A DNA stretch of 64,000 bases from CAUPWF01 sp964367685 (GTDB taxonomy: Bacteria > Bacillota > Clostridia > Lachnospirales > Lachnospiraceae). Made by a program: the position numbers and the translations under genes. Positions 19,588 through 27,971 of this stretch are shown here, piece after piece. Location: NCBI GenBank assembly GCA_964367685.1, contig CAYIYM010000002.1:103645-167644 (forward strand), given 5' to 3'. Under the pieces are notes generated by a model. That model was not told where the DNA came from. It ran no database searches and saw only the letters and a list, made by a program, of their open reading frames with translations. Position 1 is the stretch's first letter, and each line of letters opens with the position of its first letter.

Positions 19588-20898
19588 ATGAGTAAAATTA
19601 GAGTAGTTCAATACATTAATCAGTTCTTCGCAAACATTGGTGGAGAAGAAATGGCTGACTTCAAAGCAGAGCTTCGCGTTGGTGAAGTAGTAGGACCAGG
19701 AGTAGCTTTTAACATGAATTTCAAAGAAGAAGCAGAAATCATCGCAACAATTGTTTGTGGAGACTCTTACTTCAATGAGAATTTAGAAGTAGCAAAAGCA
19801 GATATTTTAGAAATGGTAAAATCACAAAACCCAGACGTATTTATTGCAGGACCAGCATTTAATGCAGGACGTTACGGTGTGGCTTGTGGAACAATTGCAG
19901 CAGCAGTTGAAGAAGAACTTGGTATCCCAGCAGTAACAGGAATGTATGTTGAGAACCCAGGTGCTGATATGTTCAAAGACAAAGTTTATATGATTTCTAC
20001 AAAAAACAGTGCTGTAGGTATGCGTGATGCAGTTGGTAAAATGGCTCCTTTAGCATTAAAACTTGCTAGAAAAGAAGCAATTGGTGCTTCTGCAGAAGAA
20101 GGATATTTACCAAACGGAACTCGTGTGAACTTCTTCGAAAATGAAAGAGGATCAAAGAGAGCTGTTAAAATGTTATTAAACAAATTGGCTGGAAAACCAT
20201 TCGTAACTGAATATCCAATGCCAGACTTTGATAGAGTTGATCCAGAAGCTCCAGTACTTGATATTACAAAAGCAAGAATTGCAATTGTAACTTCAGGTGG
20301 TATTGTACCAAAAGGTAACCCAGATCACATTGAGAGTTCAAATGCAACTCGTTATGGTGAATACAACATCGCAGGAGTAAATGACTTAACAGAAGCAACA
20401 TATGAGACAGCTCACGGTGGATATGATCCAGTATACGCAAATGAAGACTCAGATCGTGTAATTCCAGTTGACGTTCTTCGTGAAATGGAAGCAGAAGGAA
20501 AAATCGGAGCATTACATGATTACTTCTACACAACAACAGGAAACGGAACAGCAGTTGCTTCTTCAAAAGCATTTGCATCTGAATTCGCACAAAAACTAAA
20601 GAATGATGGCGTTGACGCTGTAATTCTTACTTCTACTTGAGGCACTTGTACTCGTTGCGGTGCAACGATGGTTAAAGAAGTAGAAAGAGCTGGAATCCCT
20701 GTAGTTCATATTTGTACAGTAACTCCAATCTCAATGACAGTAGGGGCTAACAGAATTGTACCTGCTATCGCAATTCCTCATCCACTTGGTAATCCAGCAT
20801 TATCAATGGAAGAAGAAAAAGTAATTCGCCGTCAAATCGTTGAAAAAGCGTTGACAGCACTTGAGACACCAGTAGAAGGTCAAACAATTTTTGAATAA
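19588..20898 (+). CDS. grdB: Glycine reductase protein B, selenoprotein subunit GrdB
   Basis: Catalytic subunit of protein B; its selenocysteine attacks the glycine-pyruvoyl imine and yields Se-carboxymethyl-selenocysteine for protein A. The frame is interrupted by UGA at 20638-20640 (codon 351) in the context LTST-U-GTCTRCGAT, a UxxC motif. The downstream part (residues to 436) continues in the same frame with GrdB sequence (IPHPLGNPALS). Reading UGA as Sec gives a full-length 436-residue protein. A hairpin just downstream fits a bacterial SECIS element. Conventional callers would end the gene at 20640 and make a separate ORF at 20668. The ribosome-binding site is GGAGAG. Confidence 0.96.
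20638..20667 (+). promoter_or_regulatory. Selenocysteine UGA and SECIS-like hairpin in grdB
   Basis: The UGA (20638-20640) is followed after twelve bases by CGTTGC (20653-20658), loop GGT, and GCAACG (20662-20667), a perfect 6-bp hairpin with G and U in its loop. This resembles the bacterial SECIS read by SelB. The element is inside the coding sequence. Confidence 0.75.
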
Positions 20899-20945
20899 TT
20901 AATTGTTCTTTAAGTAACTTAAGATAGAAAGATTGAGGATTTATC

Positions 20946-21881
20946 ATGAGTAAAGTATATGACGTAATTATCCTTGGCGGAGGTCCTGCGGGACTCTCTG
21001 CAGGATTATATGCAGGTAGAAGCCGTCTGTCTACATTGATTATTGAAAAAGGTCAAGATGGTGGGCAAATCGCAATCACTGATGAGATCGAGAACTACCC
21101 AGGTCAAATCGTAGAAGGCGAGTCAGGTCCTTCACTTGTTGCAAGAATGACAGAACAAGCTGAAAGATTCGGCGTAGAGCGAGTAAAAGGTGCAGTGAAA
21201 GAAGTTGATTTCGAAGGAGAAATCAAAATCGTTACAACTGCAAAAGAATCTTATCAAGCGAAAAATGTTATTATTGCTACAGGTGCATTCCCAAGACCAA
21301 TTGGTTGTAAACACGAAGGTGTTTATGTAGGAAAAGGTGTATCTTATTGTGCAACATGTGATGCAAACTTCTTTGAAGATTTTGAAGTATATGTTGTTGG
21401 TGGCGGTGATTCAGCAGTGGAAGAGGCTTTATATTTAAGCAAATTCGCTCGCAAAGTAACAATTATACACAGAAGAGATGAGCTTCGTGCAGCTAAATCA
21501 ATTCAAGAAAAAGCATTTGCAAACGACAAGATTGCATTTATGTGGGATTCAGTAGTTGAAGAGTTAGGCGGAGATGAAATCTTATCAGAAATGATTGTTA
21601 AGAATGTGAAAACTGGAGAAGTTACAAAAGTTGTAGCTGATGAAGAAGATGGAATGTTTGGAGTATTTGGTTTCATTGGAACAATTCCAAATTCATCGTT
21701 ATTTGAAGGTAAGATCGAAATGGAAAATGGATATATTCCTACAGATGAAGATATGCACACAAATGTACCAGGTGTATATGCAGCAGGAGATATCCGTGTG
21801 AAGAGCTTACGCCAAGTAGTAACAGCGGCAGCAGATGGAGCTATTGCAGCAATCCAAGTAGAGAGAAGCTTAGCACACTAA
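20946..21881 (+). CDS. trxB: Thioredoxin reductase
   Basis: FAD enzyme that reduces the partner thioredoxin, here supplying electrons to glycine reductase. The 311-residue protein has the FAD motif GGGPAGLSAGLYAGRS, a central redox-active CATC (about residue 136), the nucleotide-binding VVGGGDSAVEEALYLS and the C-terminal GVYAAGDIR. All are in family order. It lies inside the grd operon between grdB and trxA. Electron donor (NADPH or other) cannot be read from the sequence; the HRRDELRA motif after the second Rossmann fold fits NADPH. Confidence 0.95.
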   Translation: MSKVYDVIILGGGPAGLSAGLYAGRSRLSTLIIEKGQDGGQIAITDEIENYPGQIVEGESGPSLVARMTEQAERFGVERVKGAVKEVDFEGEIKIVTTAKESYQAKNVIIATGAFPRPIGCKHEGVYVGKGVSYCATCDANFFEDFEVYVVGGGDSAVEEALYLSKFARKVTIIHRRDELRAAKSIQEKAFANDKIAFMWDSVVEELGGDEILSEMIVKNVKTGEVTKVVADEEDGMFGVFGFIGTIPNSSLFEGKIEMENGYIPTDEDMHTNVPGVYAAGDIRVKSLRQVVTAAADGAIAAIQVERSLAH

Positions 21882-21921
21882 TTCTAGTAACAATGAAGGA
21901 TTGTAATAAAGGAGAGACAAG

Positions 21922-22239
21922 ATGATTGAATTAAATAAAGATACATTTGCAGAAGAAGTTTTAGAAGCAGAAGGTTATGTATTTGTAGATTATTATGGTG
22001 ATGGTTGTGTACCTTGCCAGGCACTTATGCCAGTAGTACACGAGTTTGCTGAAACATACAGAGAGAATATGAAGTTTACAGCACTAAACACAACAAAAGC
22101 ACGTAGATTAGCAATTGGACAAAAAATTCTTGGTTTACCAGTTTTAGCTATCTACAAGGGTGGAGAGAAAATCGACGAAGTTGTTAAAGATGATGCTACA
22201 CCTGAAAACATTGAAGCGATGATTAAGAAGTACCTTTAA
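21922..22239 (+). CDS. trxA: Thioredoxin of the glycine reductase system (GCVPC active site)
   Basis: A 105-residue thioredoxin fold protein. The active site is GCVPC within YYGDGCVPCQALMP, not the usual WCGPC. This variant is known from thioredoxins associated with glycine reductase in amino-acid-fermenting clostridia. The cis-proline loop (GLPVLAIYKGG) is present. It should pass electrons from TrxB to selenoprotein A, whose gene is 43 bases downstream. Confidence 0.92.
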   Translation: MIELNKDTFAEEVLEAEGYVFVDYYGDGCVPCQALMPVVHEFAETYRENMKFTALNTTKARRLAIGQKILGLPVLAIYKGGEKIDEVVKDDATPENIEAMIKKYL

Positions 22240-22282
22240 TCATAGATAATACTTACATTTAATTAAGGAAAGGAGATTAATT

Positions 22283-22753
22283 ATGGCTATTTTAGAAGGA
22301 AAAAAAGCAATAATTATTGGAGACCGTGATGGAATTCCAGGTCCAGCTATTGACGAATGCGTTAAGACAGCTGGAGCGGAAGTAATTTATTCATCTACGG
22401 AGTGTTTTGTCTGAACAAGTGCAGGCGCAATGGATTTAGAGAATCAAAAGAGGGTAAAAGATTTTGCTGACGAATTCGGTGCAGAGAACTTAGTAGTAGT
22501 TCTTGGAGCAGCTGAAGGCGAGGCTGCTGGTTTAGCAGCTGAGACAGTAACAGCAGGAGATCCTACTTTTGCAGGTCCATTGACAGGGGTCCAGCTTGGA
22601 CTCAAAGTGTACCACGTATGCGAGCCAGAAATCAAAGAAGAATTTGATGAGGCTGTTTATGAAGAGCAAATTAGTATGATGGAAATGGTTCTTGAAGTTG
22701 ACGAAATCGTTAGCGAAATGTCAGCTATTAGAGACGAATTCTGCAAATACTAA
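22283..22753 (+). CDS. grdA: Glycine reductase selenoprotein A
   Basis: Small acidic selenoprotein that carries the carboxymethyl group from protein B to protein C and is re-reduced by thioredoxin. The ATG at 22283 follows GGAAAGGAG. UGA at 22412-22414 is codon 44 in the hallmark ECFV-U-TSAGAMDLE, so the redox motif is CxxU. The full product is 156 residues. The part after the UGA is the only portion a standard caller would report (from 22430). A three-base-pair hairpin right after the UGA is too weak for me to call a SECIS with confidence. The C-terminal half is very acidic, as in known GrdA. Confidence 0.97.
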
Positions 22754-22775
22754 TTTAAATAAGTTTTACTAATCA

Positions 22776-22810
22776 AACAAGTGTACTTAATTGGTGCACT
22801 TGTTTTTTAG
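22776..22810 (+). terminator. Intrinsic terminator-like hairpin between grdA and grdC
   Basis: AACAAGTGTAC (22776-22786) pairs with GTGCACTTGTT (22794-22804, one G-U pair), and the T run continues to 22808. It sits inside the operon, 23 bases after grdA, and grdC begins 20 bases further on. Partial termination would make protein A mRNA more abundant than that for protein C. Confidence 0.75.
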
Positions 22811-22828
22811 AAAGGGTGGATAAAAACA

Positions 22829-24355
22829 ATGAAAAGTATTATTAAAGGTACTAGTTATGTATTAGTACATACTCCAGATATGGTTTTACATAATGGAACA
22901 ACACAAACTATGGAGAAATTAGCAAATCCAGAATCAGAATATTTAAAAGCAGTGCCAAACAACTTACGTACATACGAAGAGGCTGTTTCTTATTGGCCAA
23001 ACCAAACTTATATCGGAAATGCACATCCAGATCAATTAGGGGAAATTGAACTTCCTTGGTTTGATAAGAAAATGGAAGGTTCAAATAGATATGGTAAATT
23101 TGGAGAAATTTTACCACAAGAAGAATTTATTATTTTAATGCAAGCGAGTGATGTATTCGAAGTAATCAAATTAGAAGAAAAATTCGTAGAGAAATATAAA
23201 CCAGCATTTGTTGCAAATGAAATTATTACAGAAGATATCGTTGAGAGAGTACACGCAGGTGTTTCTATTGAAGAAATCGAAAAATTTGTAAACGAAGAGC
23301 ATGCAGAAGGTCTTTACCATGATGGTGCTTTAGTTGGTTGTGTAAAGAGAGCACACGATTATGATGTGAACTTAAATGCACATGTTATGCATGAGAACTT
23401 AGTAAGTAAAGCTTCTAGTGTACTTGCATTATTATATGCAGTAAAGAATGCTGGAATTGCAAAAGAAGACGTGGAATACGTAATCGATTGTTCAGAAGAG
23501 GCTTGTGGAGATATGAACCAACGTGGAGGCGGTAACTTCGCAAAAGCGGCGGCAGAATTAGCTGGTCTTATGAATGCAACAGGATCTGACTTACGTGGTT
23601 TCTGTGCAGCTCCAACACATGCTATGATTTCAGCAGCATCATTAGTAGCATCTGGTGCATACAAAACTGTAATTGTTACATCTGGTGGTTGTACAGCAAA
23701 ATTAGGTATGAATGGTAAGGACCACTTGAAGAAAGAAATGCCAATCTTAGAAGATTGCTTAGGTGGATTCGCAGTAGTAATTACTCAAGATGATGGAGTT
23801 AGTGCTGAAATCAACTTAGAAATTCTAGGACGCCATACAGTAGGAACAGGATCTTCACCACAAGCAGTAATCACAAGCTTAGTAACAAATGGTTTAGACA
23901 AAATGGGAATGAAAATCAAAGATATTGATAAGTATTCACCAGAAATGCAAAACCCAGATATCACTAAGCCAGCAGGAGCAGGTGACGTTCCATTAGCAAA
24001 CTACAAAATGATCGGTGCACTTGCAGCGAAACGTGGAGAAATCACACCTAAAGAATTAGGTGACTTCGTTAAGACACATGGTTTAGTAGGTTGGGCGCCA
24101 ACACAAGGACATATTCCATCAGGAGTTCCATATGTTGGATTTGCTTCAGAAGATATCGTTGCTGGAAAAATCAAGAATGCCATGATTATTGGTAAGGGAA
24201 GCTTATTCCTTGGTCGTTTAACGAACCAATTTGATGGAGTATCATTTGTAATTCAAGCAAATACAGGTAAAAAAGTGGATGTATCAGAAACTGAAATTAA
24301 AGGTATGATTGCAAAAGCTATGAAAGAATTCGCTGCTTCTTTATTGGCAGAGTAA
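22829..24355 (+). CDS. grdC: Glycine reductase protein C, beta subunit GrdC
   Basis: With GrdD, forms protein C, which takes the carboxymethyl-selenoether from GrdA and produces acetyl phosphate through an acetyl-thioester. The 508 residues match GrdC. The protein resembles beta-ketoacyl synthase III-type enzymes in its middle part: CSEEACGDMNQRGGGN, GSDLRGFCAAPTHA and VTSGGCTAKLGMNG, with conserved Cys and His. The GAGDVPLANYKMIGALAAKRGEI segment is also typical. AGGGTGG precedes the ATG. It is followed after eleven bases by grdD. Confidence 0.95.
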   Translation: MKSIIKGTSYVLVHTPDMVLHNGTTQTMEKLANPESEYLKAVPNNLRTYEEAVSYWPNQTYIGNAHPDQLGEIELPWFDKKMEGSNRYGKFGEILPQEEFIILMQASDVFEVIKLEEKFVEKYKPAFVANEIITEDIVERVHAGVSIEEIEKFVNEEHAEGLYHDGALVGCVKRAHDYDVNLNAHVMHENLVSKASSVLALLYAVKNAGIAKEDVEYVIDCSEEACGDMNQRGGGNFAKAAAELAGLMNATGSDLRGFCAAPTHAMISAASLVASGAYKTVIVTSGGCTAKLGMNGKDHLKKEMPILEDCLGGFAVVITQDDGVSAEINLEILGRHTVGTGSSPQAVITSLVTNGLDKMGMKIKDIDKYSPEMQNPDITKPAGAGDVPLANYKMIGALAAKRGEITPKELGDFVKTHGLVGWAPTQGHIPSGVPYVGFASEDIVAGKIKNAMIIGKGSLFLGRLTNQFDGVSFVIQANTGKKVDVSETEIKGMIAKAMKEFAASLLAE

Positions 24356-24366
24356 AGGAGGGGCAA

Positions 24367-25527
24367 ATGGCAAATCAGATTGAAAAAATGATTGCTTCTA
24401 CATTTATGGAAATGGCAGTTGGTTTAGAAACAGGTAGTTTCGGTGCAAAACCTAAGATTGCCTTGACTGGAATGGGAAGTGAATTAGGAGAAGACAATGC
24501 TATGGAAGCGGCAGTTGCTGCTGCTAGAGAAGGCGTTGACGTATATTATATTGGTACATTAGAAGGCGAAGGTGTTACAACAATTAAAGTCGCTGACGAA
24601 GAAGAAGGCCACAAGAAAATGGAAGAAATGTTGAAATCAGGCGAAGTAGATGGCGCTGTAACTATGCATTTCCCATTCCCAATTGGCGTTGCAACAGTAG
24701 GTAAGGTAATGACTCCTGCACGTGGCAAAGAAATGTACATTGCTACAACAACTGGAACATCAAGTGCAGATCGCGTAGAAGCTATGATTAAGAATGCTAT
24801 TTCTGGTATCATTGCAGCGAAAGCATCAGGCAAAAAGAATCCAACGATTGGAATTCTAAATGTAGATGGAGCAAGACAAACAGAGATTGCTTTGAAGCAA
24901 TTAAAAGATAAAGGATATGATATTACATTTGCTGAATCAGGTCGTTCAGACGGTGGATGCATTATGCGTGGAAATGATGCGCTTCAAGCATCAGCTGACA
25001 TTATGGTATGCGATTCATTATCAGGAAACATCCTAGTGAAAATGCTTTCATCTTTCACAACAGGTGGTAGCTTCGAATCAACAGGTTGTGGATATGGACC
25101 AGGAATTGGTGAAGGATATGATCAACTTGTAATGATTATCTCTCGTGCATCAGGTGCTCCTGTAATTACAGGTGCGATTAAATATGCTGCAGACCTTGCA
25201 AAAGGCCGTGTATTTGAAGTTGCTAAGGCAGAATATGCTGCAGCTAATAAAGCAGGCTTAAAAGACATATTAGCAGCTCGAAAAGCTGCATCAGCAAGTG
25301 CCAATACTTCCGCACCAGCAGAAGTGAAAGCACCAGCGAAAGAGCCAGTAACAGCACAAATCTCAGGTATCGAAATTATGGATTTAGAAGATGGTGTACA
25401 AGCATTATGGGCAATCAGCGTATATGCTGAGAGTGGTATGGGTTGTACAGGTCCAATCATCCTTGTTTCTGAAGCAAACAAAGAAAAAGCAGAAGCAGAA
25501 TTAAAAAAAGCAGGTTTTATTCAATAA
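24367..25527 (+). CDS. grdD: Glycine reductase protein C, alpha subunit GrdD
   Basis: Second protein C subunit. The N-terminal two thirds resemble the PlsX/phosphate acyltransferase fold, consistent with phosphorolysis of an acetyl-thioester to acetyl phosphate. A low-complexity Ala-rich linker (about residues 310-330) leads to a C-terminal domain with GMGCTGP, placing a Cys at about residue 360. This is where the acetyl-carrying cysteine of known GrdD lies, as I recall from the Eubacterium acidaminophilum work. The 386-residue length is normal. GGAGGGG precedes the ATG. It is the last gene of the operon and is closed by a strong terminator. Confidence 0.94.
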   Translation: MANQIEKMIASTFMEMAVGLETGSFGAKPKIALTGMGSELGEDNAMEAAVAAAREGVDVYYIGTLEGEGVTTIKVADEEEGHKKMEEMLKSGEVDGAVTMHFPFPIGVATVGKVMTPARGKEMYIATTTGTSSADRVEAMIKNAISGIIAAKASGKKNPTIGILNVDGARQTEIALKQLKDKGYDITFAESGRSDGGCIMRGNDALQASADIMVCDSLSGNILVKMLSSFTTGGSFESTGCGYGPGIGEGYDQLVMIISRASGAPVITGAIKYAADLAKGRVFEVAKAEYAAANKAGLKDILAARKAASASANTSAPAEVKAPAKEPVTAQISGIEIMDLEDGVQALWAISVYAESGMGCTGPIILVSEANKEKAEAELKKAGFIQ

Positions 25528-25539
25528 AACAATAACCTT

Positions 25540-25578
25540 AAAGACCCCCACGACATTTTAAATGTTGTGGGGGTCTTT
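25540..25578. terminator. Bidirectional terminator between grdD and efp
   Basis: A 19-bp stem (25540-25558 with 25560-25578, one mismatch/wobble) has A-rich sequence to its left and T-rich sequence to its right. It ends the grd operon and probably also the converging efp transcript. Confidence 0.88.
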
Positions 25579-25619
25579 GTAAAATTTTGTTTCGTCTCAA
25601 TTCTCAAGAAAAGGACAAA

Positions 25620-26180
25620 TTAGTTAGCTCTTGATAAGTACTCACCTGTACGTGTATCAATTTTCAACTTATCTCCTTGCTCTACGAACAATGGAACATA
25701 AACTGTAGCTCCAGTTTCAACGATTGCTGGCTTTGTAGCACCTTGTGCTGTATCACCTTTGAATCCTGGCTCTGTCTCAATAATTTCTAACTCAACAAAT
25801 AGTGGTGGTTCTACTGCAAATACATTTCCATTGTGTGAACAAATCTTAACAGAATCATTCTCCTTAACGAATTTCAATGCATCACCGATTGCGTCTTCAT
25901 TCAAAGCGATTTGCTCAAATGTTTCACCATCCATGAAGTGATATAACTCACCATCATTGTATAAATATTGCATATCTTTTCTCTCTATGTGAGCTTTTGG
26001 GAATTTCTCAGTAGGTCTGAAAGTCTTCTCAACTACAGCTCCTGAAATAATATTTCTTAATTTTGTTCTAACAAAGGCTGCTCCCTTACCTGGCTTTACG
26101 TGTTGGAACTCAAGAATTTGAAAAATATTATTTTCTATCTGAAGTGTAACACCGTTCTTAAAATCTCCTGCTTGAATCAT
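25620..26180 (-). CDS. efp: Elongation factor P
   Basis: Relieves ribosome stalling at polyproline stretches. The 186 residues include the KOW-like N-terminal domain with the tip loop VKPGKGAAF (Lys near residue 33, the usual modification site) and the C-terminal OB domain signature from about residue 150 (TGATVYVPLFVEQGDKLKID). AAGGAGG lies close before the ATG. No EpmA-type modifying enzyme is in the window. It follows yqeG on the minus strand with a short gap, so the two may be co-transcribed. Confidence 0.97.
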   Translation of the reverse strand: MIQAGDFKNGVTLQIENNIFQILEFQHVKPGKGAAFVRTKLRNIISGAVVEKTFRPTEKFPKAHIERKDMQYLYNDGELYHFMDGETFEQIALNEDAIGDALKFVKENDSVKICSHNGNVFAVEPPLFVELEIIETEPGFKGDTAQGATKPAIVETGATVYVPLFVEQGDKLKIDTRTGEYLSRAN

Positions 26181-26216
26181 TACTAATCCTCCTTAATTAC
26201 TTGACTACATTGTATT

Positions 26217-26738
26217 TTATAGCATTTTGTCCCTTTTTTCAACCTTTTTTTCACGCTTATAGAAATAGAGTACGATTTTTTCAAGATAACGCTTCAAAAC
26301 TATCTGAATTTCTTCTGAAGGATGAATTGGTTTTACTAAATAATTGCGGATACCCACCCGTTTGGCCCCGAATACATCCGTGAATAACTGATCGCCTACA
26401 AATACGGTATTACTTGAATTTGTACCCATAAGTTCCATTGCTTTCAGATAATTACCCTTAGCTGGTTTATGAGCATTAGAAATATATGGCACACCAATCT
26501 CTTCATTAAAAGATTTTACACGTGGCTCTTGATTGTTCGACATTAGACAGGCCTTGATTTCAAGTGCTTCTAATTTCTTGAATAGTGCTTTTGCTCGATC
26601 ATCAGCTTTTACACCATGTTCAACAAGTGTATTGTCAATATCAAAAATAATTCCTTTCACACCTTCTTCTTTCAATTTCTCAAAAGGGATTACATATGTA
26701 GATGCAACGTATGCATCTGGGTAAAAACATTTGAACAT
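26217..26738 (-). CDS. yqeG: YqeG-family HAD phosphatase
   Basis: A 173-residue haloacid-dehalogenase-type phosphatase of the YqeG (IIIA) family. HAD motif I is IIFDIDNTLVEHG (about residue 30), motif II is CLMSNNQ, the lysine is in NAHKPAKGNYL, and motif III is FVGDQLFTDVFGAKR. Catalytic aspartates are intact. The substrate is not known from sequence; family members include phosphatidylglycerophosphatase-type enzymes (Gep4/PTPMT-like). It is encoded upstream of efp on the minus strand. The C-terminal ~25 residues are highly basic. Confidence 0.88.
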   Translation of the reverse strand: MFKCFYPDAYVASTYVIPFEKLKEEGVKGIIFDIDNTLVEHGVKADDRAKALFKKLEALEIKACLMSNNQEPRVKSFNEEIGVPYISNAHKPAKGNYLKAMELMGTNSSNTVFVGDQLFTDVFGAKRVGIRNYLVKPIHPSEEIQIVLKRYLEKIVLYFYKREKKVEKRDKML

Positions 26739-26866
26739 CTTAACAACCTACCTTTTCTTGATACACTTTATAAGTGATTTCTGTACTATCATTTATTATT
26801 TCATACTTACTTCGTTTGCGCAAGAATAAAATATCTTATGGAAATGGTAAGTTTATATAAAATTAA

Positions 26867-26896
26867 TTGAAATAAATGAATTCTATCCGTTATAAT
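26867..26896 (+). promoter_or_regulatory. Candidate promoter upstream of the DUF5688 gene
   Basis: TTGAAA (26867-26872), 18 bases, TATAAT (26891-26896). A short hairpin of AAAGGC, AGTC, GCCTTT follows in the leader near 26921-26936; it lacks a T run. Confidence 0.55.
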
Positions 26897-27000
26897 ATAG
26901 GTTCATAATATTTATTCAAAAAAGGCAGTCGCCTTTAGATTCAAGTGCATATCGCACAATTTTCACATTCCTAAGCTCTCAAATAAAAGGAGAGAATTAT

Positions 27001-27936
27001 ATGGATTTTAAAACATTTACAAAAGAAGTAGAAACGCGTGTAATAAAAAAAGTAGGAGACGAGATGAGGGTCGAACTTCTTACGAGTTTGAAAAATAATA
27101 ATCAAGAAAGGATAGGGTTATTCATTAAAAAAAAGGTGGAGAATATTGCGCCTACAATTTATCTGGAAGAGTACTACGAATCTTATCAAAGAGATGGAGA
27201 CATGGAACGAATCATAGAAGAGTTACTAAGTTATTATAGTATGGTGAATATGAATCCAGCTTGGACAGAAATTAAGATAAATCAATTAGAAGAAATACAA
27301 GAGATGTTGTCATTTAAATTAATATCCAAGGAAAGGAATCATACCATGCTGCGAGAGGTTCCGCATATTCCATATTTAGATCTAGCAATTATTTTTTATT
27401 TACTAGTAGAGGAGCATGAGACAGGGACTGCAACATTGCCTATACGAAACACGCACAGAGAAGAATGGGAGGTGTCAGAGGCTGAATTATTTGAGATTGC
27501 ATTAGAGAATATGAAGAGAAAACAACCCTTTGAGTTCAAAGCCATGTCAATTATCATTAATGAATTAATGGAAGACAAAGAAGAAGACAAAGAAGAAGAC
27601 AAAGAAGAAGACAAAGAAGATAACAAGGAGGAAGCGTTCCAAGATTTTACTCCTGATGCTATGTATGTACTTTCAAATAAGAGGAAGAACTATGGAGCTG
27701 CATGTATGTTATACCAAGATGTATTAAAAGAAATTGGAAATCATTTAGAAGAAGATTATTATATTTTACCTAGCAGTATTCATGAACTTATCATTGTGCC
27801 TTATAGTCATAGCCCATCCAGAGAGGAATTAGAGGCCATGATTCAAGAAATAAATATTACCCAATTAGATCCCGAGGAAATATTATCAAATCATCCATAT
27901 TATTATGAAAGAGAATCAGAAACGGTACTTTACTAG
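27001..27936 (+). CDS. DUF5688 family protein
   Basis: A 311-residue soluble protein that I place in DUF5688, a family of unknown function common in Lachnospiraceae. Support is the opening MDFKTFTKEVETRV, the central LREVPHIPYLDLAIIFYLL and the C-terminal AMYVLSNKRKNYGAACMLYQ and SSIHELIIVP segments. Residues ~190-207 are four exact EDKE repeats followed by DNKEE, a highly acidic insertion encoded by a 12-bp tandem repeat. No signal peptide or catalytic motif is apparent. It has its own likely promoter and is followed by a tRNA gene. AGGAGAG precedes the ATG. Confidence 0.72.
   Translation: MDFKTFTKEVETRVIKKVGDEMRVELLTSLKNNNQERIGLFIKKKVENIAPTIYLEEYYESYQRDGDMERIIEELLSYYSMVNMNPAWTEIKINQLEEIQEMLSFKLISKERNHTMLREVPHIPYLDLAIIFYLLVEEHETGTATLPIRNTHREEWEVSEAELFEIALENMKRKQPFEFKAMSIIINELMEDKEEDKEEDKEEDKEDNKEEAFQDFTPDAMYVLSNKRKNYGAACMLYQDVLKEIGNHLEEDYYILPSSIHELIIVPYSHSPSREELEAMIQEINITQLDPEEILSNHPYYYERESETVLY
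27571..27618 (+). repeat. 12-bp tandem repeat, four copies, in the DUF5688 gene
   Basis: The unit GAAGACAAAGAA is repeated exactly four times and encodes EDKE x4. Because the unit is a multiple of three, copy-number change keeps the frame. Confidence 0.95.
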
Positions 27937-27971
27937 AATATCGTATTGTGGTATGATTATTTGGTTAGTTT

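Noticed and set aside
20668..20898. Separate ORF after the grdB stop
   Set aside because: It is the in-frame C-terminal part of GrdB after the selenocysteine UGA, not an independent gene.
22430..22753. Separate 107-residue ORF
   Set aside because: It is the part of GrdA after the UGA; the true gene starts at 22283.
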